Assembly (NCBI GenBank): GCA_963739345.1
Contig: CAVUAA010000001.1
Span: forward strand, 124,001-188,000
Direction of reading: 5' to 3'
DNA length: 64,000 bases
From: CAVUAA01 sp963739345
Lineage (GTDB): Bacteria; Chlamydiota; Chlamydiia; Chlamydiales; JAFEGQ01
Below are positions 1 through 9,244 of the stretch, piece after piece. The position numbers and the translations under genes are program-made. The first letter of the stretch is position 1. The number at the start of each line of letters is the position of its first letter. Below the pieces are notes generated by a model. The model was not told where the DNA came from and made no database searches. It was given only the letters and a program-made list of their open reading frames with translations.

Positions 1-1
1 G

Positions 2-388
2 CCGCTGATCATCGGGGGAGAGGGGCTGTTTGAGCCCCACCACCTCGTGTGGGTGACGGCTGACCTGGAGATGAAGCGGGTGGAATATTACGACCCGAAA
101 GGAACAGGTCTCGAGAACCAGGAGAGTGCGTCGTACCGACTGGTTACAGGAGTGATAGCAGGGCTGCTTCGTGTGAGCGGTTTCAAGAGAGTGCGGGAGA
201 ATCTGTTTCGCCACCAGAAGGATATTCACAATTGCGGCGTCTTTGGCATGTTTTACATGGACAAAAGGCGCAATGAGTCGTTTATCACGTTCATTCAGCA
301 TAAGGACTGGGATATGCAGGACGAGCGTCGCCTGATGGCAGGGTTGATCCAGTCACACGGCGGCTCTGAGACGTTGATGAACTTCTGA
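2..388 (+). CDS. C48/Ulp1-like cysteine protease, C-terminal part (5' end outside window)
   Basis: The reading frame is open from the first bases, so the gene starts upstream of the window and only the last ~128 residues are visible. The visible part has the order expected of the Ulp1/C48 cysteine peptidase core: a His-containing segment (PHHLVWV), an Asp after a paired tyrosine (EYYDPKG), then a Gln and Cys in RHQKDIHNCGVF. These match the His, Asp, Gln and Cys catalytic positions of SUMO/ubiquitin-like proteases. Chlamydiae are known to secrete C48-type deubiquitinases (the ChlaDUBs) into host cells, so an effector role is a fair inference; the secretion signal and any membrane segment would lie outside the window. 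The last 36 bases overlap the convergent tal gene. Confidence 0.65.
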   Translation, partial: PLIIGGEGLFEPHHLVWVTADLEMKRVEYYDPKGTGLENQESASYRLVTGVIAGLLRVSGFKRVRENLFRHQKDIHNCGVFGMFYMDKRRNESFITFIQHKDWDMQDERRLMAGLIQSHGGSETLMNF

Positions 389-1321
389 TTCGAGCTTGAG
401 TAGGTCGGCAGTGAACTTCCGAATTCCATCTGAGAGCTTTTCAACTGCCATCTGATTTTCGTTGTGCATCCAACGCATGGTGGCCTCGTCAGGGGCCATT
501 TTTTCTTGATTGGGATCGGTTTCCATGGTGGGGGTGAGCTTGGGGGTGATTTCTCCTTCGGTATCGCGTAGCTCCTGGAGGAATTTGGGGGCGATGGTGA
601 GAAGGTCACAGCCGGCGAGCTCTAGGATTTCTCCCTTATTGCGGAAGGAGGCACCCATGATCTCGGTGCCGTAGCTGAATTTCTTGTAGTATTTGTAGAT
701 GCGGCGGACAGAGAGGACGCCGGGGTCCTCTGCGGCGGGATAGGACTCTTTGCCGGTGGACGCTTTGTACCAGTCGAAGATGCGGCCGACGAAGGGGGAG
801 ATGAGGGTGGCATTGGCTTCAGCTGCCGCAGCAGCCTGGGCGAGGCTGAACATGAGGGTCATATTGCAGTGGATACCCTCTTTTTCGAGCACTTCGGCGG
901 CGCGGATCCCCTCCCAGGTGGAGGCGAGCTTGATAAGGATCCGTTCGCGGGAGAAGCCCTGTTCTTCATAGAGGGCAATGAGCTTGCGTCCTTTTTCGAT
1001 GCTCCCTTTTGTGTCGAAGGAGAGGCGGGCGTCCACTTCTGTGGAGACGCGGCCGGGGACGATGCCGAGGATCTCACAGCCAAAGTTGATGGTGAGTTTG
1101 TCCATGGTATTGAGCACTTGGTTGTGGAGACTGCCCCCTTGCGCTTGCCCCCACTTTATCGCCTCTTCGAGAAGATGCTGATATTGGGGCATCTGAACGG
1201 CGGCGTAGATGAGCGACGGATTGGTGGTCGCATCGGTCGGTTGGTATTGCTTGATCGCCTGGATGTCGCCGGTGTCTGCGACCACGGTCGTCATCGTCCT
1301 GAGAGACTCTAATTGGTTCAT
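353..1321 (-). CDS. tal: transaldolase
   Basis: This 322-residue protein is full length for a classical transaldolase. It transfers a dihydroxyacetone unit between sugar phosphates in the non-oxidative pentose phosphate pathway, in the cytosol. The Schiff-base lysine is K131 in RILIKLASTWEG, followed by the conserved HCNMTLMFSLAQA strand, and the N-terminus carries the DATTNPSLI motif. The ATG start follows an AAGGGA ribosome site that lies at the end of the upstream zinc-ribbon gene, so the two are almost certainly co-transcribed. In C. trachomatis, tal likewise sits beside the V-ATPase operon. Its 3' end overlaps the protease gene tail to tail. Confidence 0.97.
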   Translation of the reverse strand: MNQLESLRTMTTVVADTGDIQAIKQYQPTDATTNPSLIYAAVQMPQYQHLLEEAIKWGQAQGGSLHNQVLNTMDKLTINFGCEILGIVPGRVSTEVDARLSFDTKGSIEKGRKLIALYEEQGFSRERILIKLASTWEGIRAAEVLEKEGIHCNMTLMFSLAQAAAAAEANATLISPFVGRIFDWYKASTGKESYPAAEDPGVLSVRRIYKYYKKFSYGTEIMGASFRNKGEILELAGCDLLTIAPKFLQELRDTEGEITPKLTPTMETDPNQEKMAPDEATMRWMHNENQMAVEKLSDGIRKFTADLLKLESEVHQRLRAAV

Positions 1322-1666
1322 CTATTCCCTTGTGGCATCGACCCGAAAACGGATCTCAGTCTTCTTCCCATCAATTTCTAAGGTAAGGACTGAGTTGAGC
1401 CGAGTCAAGAGAAGACGAAAAGGAATTTTCACTTCCTGGCCGTTGACGTGGACGGCGACGGAGGCTTGGGAGAGAATATCTTCGGATTCGTGAAGCTGGC
1501 GGCAGAGCGCTTCGAACTTGCGGAGGTGAGCCTGGAGAGACTCACTCTCAAAGGCATAGCGCCGATCGCAGGTGGAACAGGTGGTGCCGCGAATAGGACC
1601 AAACGCGGAGAAGGAGACCGGCTCAGCACACTCAATGCAGGCAAACTCGAGAACGGGATATTCCAT
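1322..1666 (-). CDS. small zinc-ribbon protein (CT312-like position)
   Basis: This 114-residue protein has two CxxC pairs (C10/C13 and C30/C33), which fit a treble-clef or zinc-ribbon metal site. The remainder is a predicted alpha/beta tail with no motif I recognise. The stop codon directly abuts the start of tal, so the two form one transcription unit. The gene at this position in C. trachomatis (CT312) was annotated as a predicted ferredoxin; the spacing here looks more like structural zinc than an iron-sulfur cluster. The function is unknown. It is transcribed divergently from the V-ATPase operon, with about 75 bases between. Confidence 0.8.
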   Translation of the reverse strand: MEYPVLEFACIECAEPVSFSAFGPIRGTTCSTCDRRYAFESESLQAHLRKFEALCRQLHESEDILSQASVAVHVNGQEVKIPFRLLLTRLNSVLTLEIDGKKTEIRFRVDATRE

Positions 1667-1742
1667 GCAAACAAGTGTAGCATTTTGGTGGGAAGATGGC
1701 TACACTGTCGCCAAATCCATCAGAACTTAAGGAGTGAAGCCA

Positions 1743-2378
1743 ATGCCTACCCAATCGCTCGACACGGGAAAAGAGAAGATTCAAAAGATCTGCGACGTGT
1801 TGCGGCGGGAGGCGATCGAGCCGGCTGAGGAGGAGGTGGCCCGTATTGTGGGAGGCGCCCGCAAGGAGGCGGAGCAGATTTTAGCGAACGCTAAAGCTGA
1901 GGCGGAGGCGCTTGAGAAGGGTGCACGGGAGAGGATCGCGAGTGAGCGGAGCGTCTTCAAGTCGTCGATTGAGCAGGGGGTGCGGCAGAGTGTTGAGACT
2001 CTGCGGCAGCAGGTGGAGCAGAAGCTTTTCTACGGTGAGCTGGCAGAGACGGTGGCAGCAGCAACGGGCGACCCGAAGCTGGTTGCCTCTCTCATTAGTG
2101 CAATTGTTGAAGCGATTGGGCGAGAGGGGATTGAGACCGATCTGACGGTGTTGATTCCGAAGACGGTGACGGTCGATGAGGTGAATGGTCTGTTGCTCGA
2201 GCAGGTGGCGGCGAAGCTGAAAGGGGGGGTGCAGGTGGGTGATTTCGCTGGCGGTACTCAAATTCGGCTGGTCAATCGGCAGATCACGGTCGACATGTCT
2301 GACGAGGCGCTTCAAGAGCTGATGGGAAGATACTTGAGGAAGGACTTCCGGGCGATTCTCTTTGGCAAGGGGGTGTAG
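1743..2378 (+). CDS. atpE: V-type ATP synthase subunit E
   Basis: Subunit E (211 residues) forms the peripheral stalk that holds the catalytic head of the V-type ATPase against the membrane part. The N-terminal half is a long charged, alanine- and glutamate-rich helix (for example GGARKEAEQILANAKAEAEA), as expected for this stalk subunit, and the C-terminal half is a compact domain. I chose the ATG at 1743 because an AAGGAG site lies 8 bases upstream; a GTG nine bases earlier falls inside that site. It is the first gene of the operon and its stop directly precedes the next start. Confidence 0.93.
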   Translation: MPTQSLDTGKEKIQKICDVLRREAIEPAEEEVARIVGGARKEAEQILANAKAEAEALEKGARERIASERSVFKSSIEQGVRQSVETLRQQVEQKLFYGELAETVAAATGDPKLVASLISAIVEAIGREGIETDLTVLIPKTVTVDEVNGLLLEQVAAKLKGGVQVGDFAGGTQIRLVNRQITVDMSDEALQELMGRYLRKDFRAILFGKGV

Positions 2379-3113
2379 GTGGGTCCCTACTATTTCGTAG
2401 GCTCCAGCTTGCCAGCGCTGACGTTTGGTGAGCCGCCCGATATTGAGTTCCAAGAGGTGACCCACCTGTTCGAGGAGAATTTGAGGGGGGACGATCTAGA
2501 GCAGGTACGGGTGCTCCGCCGACTGATCGATCTCTACAATTTCTGCAGCTACATTCGGGGTGAGCCGCTCGATCCACGGGGGAATTTGTCTCACGCCGAA
2601 ATGGAAGAATCGAAAGTGACGGGGGTGGGGATTCCCGACTATGTGCAGCGTTTCTTTGAGACTTATGAAGGGGACGAGGAGCGGGTTCGCAATCTGGGTG
2701 AGCTGATTGCCACATTTTTCAATCGGGAGTTGGAGGGGGCGAAGGGTTTTTTAAGGGACTATTTAAGGTTCGAGCGAGAGTGGAGACTGATCATGACGGC
2801 GTTTCGGGCGAAACAGCTCGGAAGGGATGTGGTGACAGAGCTACAGCACGAAGATCCAAACGACGATGTGGTGGCGCAGATCATTGCGCAAAAGGATGCA
2901 GAGACGTTTGAGCCGCCGAGCGGCTATGAGGCGCTTAAAGCCATTTTTCTGGAGCATGCGGGCGAGCCGCGCGAGCTCCACCGCGCGCTTGAGTTTCACC
3001 GATTTTTTACCCTTGACGAGATGATGAAAAACGAGATATTCTCAACTGGCTTTCTGCTCGGCTACACGGCCCAGCTAATGATCTGTGAACGACTTCAGGA
3101 GATTGAACAATGA
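2379..3113 (+). CDS. DUF2764 protein of the V-type ATP synthase operon
   Basis: This 244-residue protein begins at a GTG directly after the atpE stop and overlaps atpA by four bases, so it is translationally coupled inside the V-ATPase operon. The N-terminal GPYYFVGSSLP and the helical, acidic sequence match the chlamydial gene found between atpE and atpA (CT309, DUF2764). The operon has no recognisable subunit C or F, and this protein's all-helical character and position suggest it may do the job of subunit C, linking the rotor to the membrane ring. That role is inference from position, not from a motif. Confidence 0.88.
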   Translation: MGPYYFVGSSLPALTFGEPPDIEFQEVTHLFEENLRGDDLEQVRVLRRLIDLYNFCSYIRGEPLDPRGNLSHAEMEESKVTGVGIPDYVQRFFETYEGDEERVRNLGELIATFFNRELEGAKGFLRDYLRFEREWRLIMTAFRAKQLGRDVVTELQHEDPNDDVVAQIIAQKDAETFEPPSGYEALKAIFLEHAGEPRELHRALEFHRFFTLDEMMKNEIFSTGFLLGYTAQLMICERLQEIEQ

Positions 3114-4875
3114 CCGATGTAAAGGGAAAGGTGGTCAATGCATTCGGCAACCTCCTACAGGTAAAGTTTGACGGGGAGATTCGTCAGGGCGAGGTGGCGA
3201 TGGTCGAGATGGGCGAGATCAAACTGAAGGGTGAAGTGATCGAGGTGGCGGGGGGCGAGGCGAAGGTGCAGGTGTTTGAAGATACTCGCGGCGTCGCTCT
3301 TGGGACTGAGGTGAGTTTCTCCGGCGATCTGCTCGAGGCTGAGCTTGGACCGGGATTGCTCACGTCGATCTACGATGGGTTGCAAAATCCGCTCGAAGAG
3401 GTGGCTAATGCTGCCGGCCTGCTGTTGCCCCGTGGCCTCTACATCAAGCCGCTCGATCGGACTCGCCATTGGGACTACACGCCGACCACTAAGGTGGGTG
3501 ACAAGCTCCGCCGGGGTGATAGTTTTGGTTACACATTGGAAGGGCGTTTCAAACACCGAATCATGGTCCCATTCAACCGCTATGGGGAATACACGGTCAC
3601 TTCGGTGGTGTCGGCCGGTTCCTACACGATTGATCAGGTGGTGGCGAAGGCAACCGATGAGAAAGGGGTGGAGCATGAGTTTACCATGGTGCAGAAGTGG
3701 CCGATCAAGGGGGCGATGCTTGAGGGAGAGAAGATTCGCGCTTCGAACATGCTCAAGACGGGTCTCCGCATTATCGACACACAATTTCCAATTATGCAGG
3801 GAGGCACTTTCTGCACGCCGGGGCCGTTTGGTGCGGGAAAGACGGTGCTTCAGCACCACTTAGCGAAATACTCAGATGTGGACATTGTGATCGTCTGTGC
3901 CTGCGGCGAGCGAGCGGGTGAGGTGGTGGAGGTGCTCCGTGAATTTCCTCATTTGGAGGATCCTCACACGGGTGAGTCACTGATGAATCGGACGGTGATC
4001 ATCTGCAACACCTCCTCAATGCCGGTGGCGGCGCGGGAGTCATCGATCTATATGGGGGTGACCATCGCCGAATATTATCGGCAGATGGGACTCAATGTGT
4101 TGCTTCTGGCCGACTCGACCTCCCGCTGGGCGCAGGCGATGCGAGAGATGTCGGGTCGCCTCGAAGAGATTCCGGGCGAGGAGGCATTTCCCGCCTATCT
4201 GGCATCCCGTATTGCAGAGTTTTACGAGCGATCAGGTGTGGTCCAGCTAAAAGATGGGTCGACCGGTTCGGTCACCATTGGCGGAGCGGTTTCGCCGGCA
4301 GGAGGAAACTTCGAAGAGCCGGTCACTCAGTCGACGCTGGCGGTAGTAAGCGCCTTCTTGGTCTGTCACGAGAGCGTTCAGATGCCCGCCGCTATCCGGC
4401 GGTTGATCCGCTGATTTCATGGTCGAAGTATATCGATGGGGTTGGGGTCCAGCTTGATCGGGAAATTGGTACCGAAGGGTGGGGTGGTCGGGTGATGAAG
4501 GCGGCTGCACTTCTCAAGGAGGGGGATGAGATTGGGAAGCGGATGGAGGTTGTTGGGGAAGAGGGGACCGCTCTCGAAGATTTGGTCTCTTACCTGAAAT
4601 CGGAGCTCTACGACTTCGCCTACCTTCAGCAAAATGCGTTTGATAAGGAGGATGCTTACTCGCCTCTGGCGCGGCAGCAGCCTCTTTTTGCAATGGTGAA
4701 CGAGATTTTTGACACCAAGTTTGCATTTGCTTCGCACGAGGAGGGGCGCAGCTTCTTCATTGAGTTGCAAGATGCAATCAAGAACCTCAACTTCACTCCG
4801 TTTGAGTCCACCGAATATCGGGCCAAGCACAAAGCGATCAAAGACAAAATCGAATCGAAGCGACATCACTTATGA
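3110..4875 (+). pseudogene. atpA: V-type ATP synthase subunit A, interrupted by a one-base frameshift
   Basis: Subunit A is the catalytic nucleotide-binding subunit. The P-loop GPFGAGKT is near residue 240. The frame runs from 3110 to 4414, where it stops after VCHESVQMPAAIRRLIR. The expected sequence SDARRYPAVDPLISWSKY appears in the next frame from 4378, and that frame continues to 4875. Exactly one base is missing between the AGC codon at 4373 and the TCA at 4378. Restored, the protein would be about 588 residues, close to the usual ~590. All other operon subunits are intact, so this may be a sequence error; if real, the enzyme would be dead. The stop overlaps the atpB start by four bases. 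Confidence 0.9.
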
Positions 4876-6173
4876 AGAAAGTCTACGACAAGATCCAAGA
4901 TATCCGGGGGAGCCTGGTCACTGTAAAGGCGGAGGGAATTAACCTCGGCGAGTTGGCCAAAATTGATCAGAAGGATGGGCGGAGCACCTACGGCTCTGTT
5001 CTCCGCTTTGAGAGAGATGAGGTGACGCTGCAGGTGTTTGCGCCGACGCGGGGTATTTCGACTGGCGACCGGGTCACTTTTTTACGTCGGCAGATGCAGG
5101 CGACCTATTCCCACCAGTTGATGGGGCGGCGGCTGTCGGGCTCTGGAGTGGCGATCGATGGGGGACCTGAGATCGTTGGCGAATCAATTGACATCGCCCA
5201 GCCCTCATTCAATCCGGCGAGACGGGTGGTTCCGCGCGAAATGGTTCGGACCAATATCCCGATGATCGATCTGTTCAACTGCTTGGTGAAGTCGCAGAAG
5301 ATTCCGATTTTCTCGGTGCCGGGTGAGCCCTACAACGAGCTATTGATGCGGATCGCCAACCAGACCGATGCAGATATTGTGGTGATCGCTGGGATGGGAT
5401 TGACGTTTGACGCCTACCAGTCGTTCATCGACAACGCCGAGCAGGCGGGCTCAATGGACAAGACAGTGATGTTTGTCCATCGGGCCACTGATCCGGCGGT
5501 TGAGTGCGTGCTGGTGCCAGACATGGCGCTCGCCTGTGCCGAGCGGTTTGCGATGGAGGGGAAGAACGTATTGGTGTTGCTCACTGACATGACGGCGTTT
5601 GCCGACTCGCTAAAAGAAATCGCCATCACCATGGACCAGGTGCCATCGAACCGGGGTTATCCCGGCTCTCTCTATTCTGATCTCGCTGCCCGCTATGAGA
5701 AGGCGGTCGACATTGATGGGAGCGGCTCGATCACTATCGTCGGTGTCACTACCATGCCGGGCGGCGACGTCACCCACCCGATTCCTGACAATACTGGTTA
5801 CATTACGGAGGGGCAGTACTATCTCCATGACGGGGCGATCGATCCTTTTGGATCGCTCTCCCGCCTCAAGCAGCTGGTGATTGGAAAAGTGACCCGTGCT
5901 GACCACGGCAACCTGGCCAACGCGATGATCCGTCTCTACGCTGAATCGAAGAAGGCGCGCGAGCGGCAAGGAATGGGCTTTAAAACCTCCCGCTGGGATG
6001 GAAAGCTGATCGCCTACTCCGAAAAATTTGAGTTGCAGATGATGAACCTCCAGGTGAACATTGCACTGGAGGGGGCACTCGACCAAGGGTGGAGAATCCT
6101 CTCCGAGTGTTTTGAGCCGCACGAGGTGGGGATCAAGGCCTCTCTCATTGAATCGTATTGGCCAAAAGGATAA
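4872..6173 (+). CDS. atpB: V-type ATP synthase subunit B
   Basis: Subunit B (433 residues) alternates with A in the catalytic head and forms the non-catalytic half of each nucleotide site. Its P-loop is degenerate (FSVPGEPYNELLMRI), as in known B subunits, whereas the flanking DMTAFADSLKEIA and TMPGGDVTHPIPDNTGYITEGQ segments are strongly conserved. The length is normal. The ATG overlaps the end of atpA (ATGA), so translation is coupled; the frameshift in atpA would therefore also be expected to reduce atpB expression. Confidence 0.96.
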   Translation: MKKVYDKIQDIRGSLVTVKAEGINLGELAKIDQKDGRSTYGSVLRFERDEVTLQVFAPTRGISTGDRVTFLRRQMQATYSHQLMGRRLSGSGVAIDGGPEIVGESIDIAQPSFNPARRVVPREMVRTNIPMIDLFNCLVKSQKIPIFSVPGEPYNELLMRIANQTDADIVVIAGMGLTFDAYQSFIDNAEQAGSMDKTVMFVHRATDPAVECVLVPDMALACAERFAMEGKNVLVLLTDMTAFADSLKEIAITMDQVPSNRGYPGSLYSDLAARYEKAVDIDGSGSITIVGVTTMPGGDVTHPIPDNTGYITEGQYYLHDGAIDPFGSLSRLKQLVIGKVTRADHGNLANAMIRLYAESKKARERQGMGFKTSRWDGKLIAYSEKFELQMMNLQVNIALEGALDQGWRILSECFEPHEVGIKASLIESYWPKG

Positions 6174-6791
6174 ATGGCACAGATCAAACTGACCAAAAAT
6201 GAGCTGCGCGACCAACAACATCGCCTCTCTCAGCTGGAGAAGTATTTACCCACGCTCCAGCTGAAAAAGGCGATGTTGCAAGCAGAGGTGCATGAGGCAC
6301 GGCTAGAGGTGAAGGCTAGGCTTAAAGAGGAGAGTGGCCTCGTAGAGTCGGTGGAGCGCTTTGCACCCCTCCTAAAAGAGCGGATGTCTCTCGATATGCA
6401 CGTCGTTTCGACGGTGAAAGCCGTTGACAAAAGCTATGAGAACATTGCCGGCGTTGAGATCCCGTTTTTTGTCGGCATCAGCTTCGAAGAGATCCACTAC
6501 ACCCTTTTCGACACCCCCCCTTGGGTGGACGGTGCCATTTTGATCATGCGTGAGCAAAAAACCGCCGAGGCAAAGACGGCAGTTGCGCGGGAAAAAGTGG
6601 ATGCGCTCTCTGAGGAGCTGCGTCAGGTCTCCATCCGGGTCAACCTGTTTGAGAAGATTCTCATTCCACGGGCCCAGCGGAACATCAAGAAGATCAAGGT
6701 CTTCCTCGGCGACCAGGAGTTAGCGGCCGTCTCTCAAGCCAAAGTGGCCAAAGCCAAGATCATCGAGCGAAAGCGTGAGGCGGCAGCATGA
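6174..6791 (+). CDS. atpD: V-type ATP synthase subunit D
   Basis: Subunit D (205 residues) is the central rotor shaft that turns inside the A3B3 head. The sequence is two long helices separated by a short globular part, with the typical start (IKLTKNELRDQQHRLSQLEKYL) and the late RVNLFEKILIPRAQRNIKKIKVFLGDQE segment conserved in all D subunits. It begins immediately after the atpB stop codon and overlaps atpI by four bases. Confidence 0.95.
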   Translation: MAQIKLTKNELRDQQHRLSQLEKYLPTLQLKKAMLQAEVHEARLEVKARLKEESGLVESVERFAPLLKERMSLDMHVVSTVKAVDKSYENIAGVEIPFFVGISFEEIHYTLFDTPPWVDGAILIMREQKTAEAKTAVAREKVDALSEELRQVSIRVNLFEKILIPRAQRNIKKIKVFLGDQELAAVSQAKVAKAKIIERKREAAA

Positions 6792-8707
6792 GAAAGGACG
6801 TCAAGAAGTTCCTCTTTATCGGCAGCGCTGAAGACAAGGCTCGCTTTTTCGAGAAGGCGCAGCGAGCGGGCATCGTCGAGTTCATCGACCCCTCACTCCA
6901 GCGGAGGGGCGACCACCCGCCTGAGGTGGTACAGCTCATTCAGGCCAACAAGGTGCTTCGCGGTCTCGCGCCCGTGCCGCAGGAAGAGCTCGAGGATCAC
7001 TCTCAAGCCGATGTGATCGCTCATAGGATCGTCGAGCTGCATGACCAACAGATGTCGCTCGATGAAGAGAAGCGGGTGCTTCGACAGGAGATGGAGCGGA
7101 TCCACCTCTTCGGTGACTATTCGATCGACGACATTGCCTTTGTTGAAGAGCATGGACGGCAGATCCAGTTCTTCTCTGCCAAACACCCCACCAAACTCGA
7201 CATCGCGGCTGAGCCCACACTCCTTTACGTCGGCTCCGATCACGGCCTCGACTACTACGTCTCCATTTCAAAAGAGCGGCGGGCATACGACTTCCTCACC
7301 GAGATGCGAATCGAAAAGCCCCTTGGGGATTTAAGGCGGCGAGCGGCCGGGATTGACCGTCAGCACAGGGCAATCGAGGTAGAAATCAAGACCTACGCCA
7401 AGCGGAAGGTCTTTTTGGAGCACGTGCTCATTGACCACCTCAACCGGCACAACCTTCTTTCGGCGCAAGAGCACGTCCACCACACTCTTGGCGATCAAGT
7501 TTTTGCTGTTGAGGGGTGGGTCCCTGTCAACAAGCGCAATGCTTTGGGCAACATCACCCGCTCCACCTCGGTCCACCATCTCGAGGTGCTCATTGAGCCA
7601 GAGGACCACGTCCCCACCTATCTCGAGAACAAAAATCTAGCTCGCGTCGGCGAAGATCTCGTCCACATCTATGACAGCCCCGGCATCGAAGACCGCGACC
7701 CCTCCCGTTGGGTTCTCTGGTTCTTTGCCCTATTCTTCTCAATGATCTTGGCCGACGCCGGCTATGGCCTCCTCCTCCTCCTCGCCAGCCTATTTATGGG
7801 TATTAAGCTATGGAAAAAGGGAGGGTTTGCTCGTCGCTTCACGAAGCTTTGTTTGATTCTGTCGGTCTCAACGATTGTTTGGGGCTGTTTGACCACCGCC
7901 TTCTTTGGCATCACCCTCGCTCCCGACAATCCGTTGCGGAAGATCTCTCCCACCTCGTGGCTCGTTAAGGAGAAGGTGGCCTACGTTCTTGCCCATCCTG
8001 ACAGCTCCCTCTACCAGGAGTGGGTCGATAAGTATCCGCAGCTGGCCAGCTTTGACACCGTCGATAGTTGGATTGCAGGGGCGACCAAGATCCGAGAGGG
8101 GACCGTCGTCTACGACCTATTCGATAATTTCTCCGATACGATCATGCTCGAGCTAGCGATCATGGTTGGGGTCATCCACCTGATGCTCTCGTTTATTAGG
8201 GTGATCGATAAGAGTTGGGCTGGCATCGGCTGGATTCTTTTTATGGTCGGAGGGTACCTGTTTTTCCCCTCGATTCTCAAAGCCACATCGATGATCCATT
8301 TCGTCCTCGGTGTTCCCGAGGCCGCCGGTGCGGCCGACGGGCTGCAGCTGATCTATATTGGGCTTGGCTCAGCCGTTGTGCTTGCCCTCATCCAAAAGCG
8401 ACTTTCCGGCGCATTTGAGTTCGCCAACGTAATTCAAGTATTTGCTGACACTCTGAGTTACCTTCGATTGTACGCCCTGGGGCTGGCCTCTGGGATGATG
8501 AGCGCCACCTTCAACGACCTTGGGATGAAGGCGGGCTGGATTTTTGGTATCCTCATTATCATCGTCGGCCACACCATCAACCTCAGCTTAAGCATCGTTG
8601 GCGGCATTATTCACGGACTCCGTCTCAACTTCCTCGAGTGGTACAGACATTGTTTTGATGGGGGCGGGAAGATGCTTAAACCTCTTAGATTATTCACTTA
8701 CAAGTAA
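6788..8707 (+). CDS. atpI: V-type ATP synthase subunit I (stator a subunit)
   Basis: Subunit I (639 residues) provides the ion half-channels next to the rotor ring. The first ~310 residues are soluble and helical; the rest has about seven membrane spans. The motif LSYLRLYALGLASG holds the essential membrane arginine (R560 here), which releases the ion from the rotor carboxylate. The length is close to other chlamydial and archaeal-type I subunits. The gene is coupled to atpD by an ATGA overlap and followed after ten bases by atpK. Confidence 0.95.
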   Translation: MRKDVKKFLFIGSAEDKARFFEKAQRAGIVEFIDPSLQRRGDHPPEVVQLIQANKVLRGLAPVPQEELEDHSQADVIAHRIVELHDQQMSLDEEKRVLRQEMERIHLFGDYSIDDIAFVEEHGRQIQFFSAKHPTKLDIAAEPTLLYVGSDHGLDYYVSISKERRAYDFLTEMRIEKPLGDLRRRAAGIDRQHRAIEVEIKTYAKRKVFLEHVLIDHLNRHNLLSAQEHVHHTLGDQVFAVEGWVPVNKRNALGNITRSTSVHHLEVLIEPEDHVPTYLENKNLARVGEDLVHIYDSPGIEDRDPSRWVLWFFALFFSMILADAGYGLLLLLASLFMGIKLWKKGGFARRFTKLCLILSVSTIVWGCLTTAFFGITLAPDNPLRKISPTSWLVKEKVAYVLAHPDSSLYQEWVDKYPQLASFDTVDSWIAGATKIREGTVVYDLFDNFSDTIMLELAIMVGVIHLMLSFIRVIDKSWAGIGWILFMVGGYLFFPSILKATSMIHFVLGVPEAAGAADGLQLIYIGLGSAVVLALIQKRLSGAFEFANVIQVFADTLSYLRLYALGLASGMMSATFNDLGMKAGWIFGILIIIVGHTINLSLSIVGGIIHGLRLNFLEWYRHCFDGGGKMLKPLRLFTYK

Positions 8708-8717
8708 GGAGAAACTT

Positions 8718-9149
8718 ATGGCTCTCAATTATGATATGGTAGGACCGGCCCTCGCCTTAGGCCTTGGCTGCCTCGGCAGCGCGATTGGATGTGGCATCGC
8801 CGGCATGGCGTCCCACGGCGTCATGAGTCGTGTGGAAGAGGGGCACGGCAAGTTCATCGGGATGTCCGCATCCCCCTCATCACAGTCGATTTATGGCTTT
8901 ATCCTCATGCTTTTGATGGCAGGAGCTATCAAAGAGGGGACCCTTTCAGCCCTCTCCGGCATCGGCATCGGAGCCGCCGCTGGCAGCGCTATCATGGTTT
9001 CTGCCATCTACCAGGGGATGGTTGCCGCCACCGGCATTCAGGCTGCAGCTAAGCAGCCCGCCATATTCGGGAAATGTTTTGCCGCCGTCGGGATCGTCGA
9101 ATCGTTCAGTCTATTTGCCTTTGTCTTCTCCCTATTGATTATCTATTGA
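8718..9149 (+). CDS. atpK: V-type ATP synthase subunit K (rotor proteolipid)
   Basis: This 143-residue proteolipid has four membrane helices (two hairpins) and forms the ion-carrying rotor ring. I chose the ATG at 8718, which has AAGGAG seven bases upstream, rather than longer in-frame starts inside atpI. The ion-binding carboxylate is E128 in GIVESFSLFAFVFSLL of helix 4. S55-Q56 in helix 2 and Q99 in helix 3 (IYQGMVAATG) fall where the sodium-binding Thr64, Gln65 and Gln110 lie in Enterococcus hirae NtpK; the Q99-E128 spacing of 29 is the same as there. This favours sodium over proton coupling, an inference from residue positions only. It is the last subunit gene of the operon. Confidence 0.94.
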   Translation: MALNYDMVGPALALGLGCLGSAIGCGIAGMASHGVMSRVEEGHGKFIGMSASPSSQSIYGFILMLLMAGAIKEGTLSALSGIGIGAAAGSAIMVSAIYQGMVAATGIQAAAKQPAIFGKCFAAVGIVESFSLFAFVFSLLIIY

Positions 9150-9244
9150 TCAAAAGAGGAGCTCGGTGTACACTTCCCCTGAACCCTATGCGAAGCTATC
9201 CGATTTCGGTGGTAACGTGTATGAAAAACATTAGGAGAGCCAGA

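Noticed and set aside
869..1312. Plus-strand frame opposite tal
   Set aside because: Complement of the conserved tal coding strand; no ribosome site.
4376..4500. Programmed ribosomal frameshift in atpA
   Set aside because: No slippery heptamer or pseudoknot is seen, and homologues are single frames.
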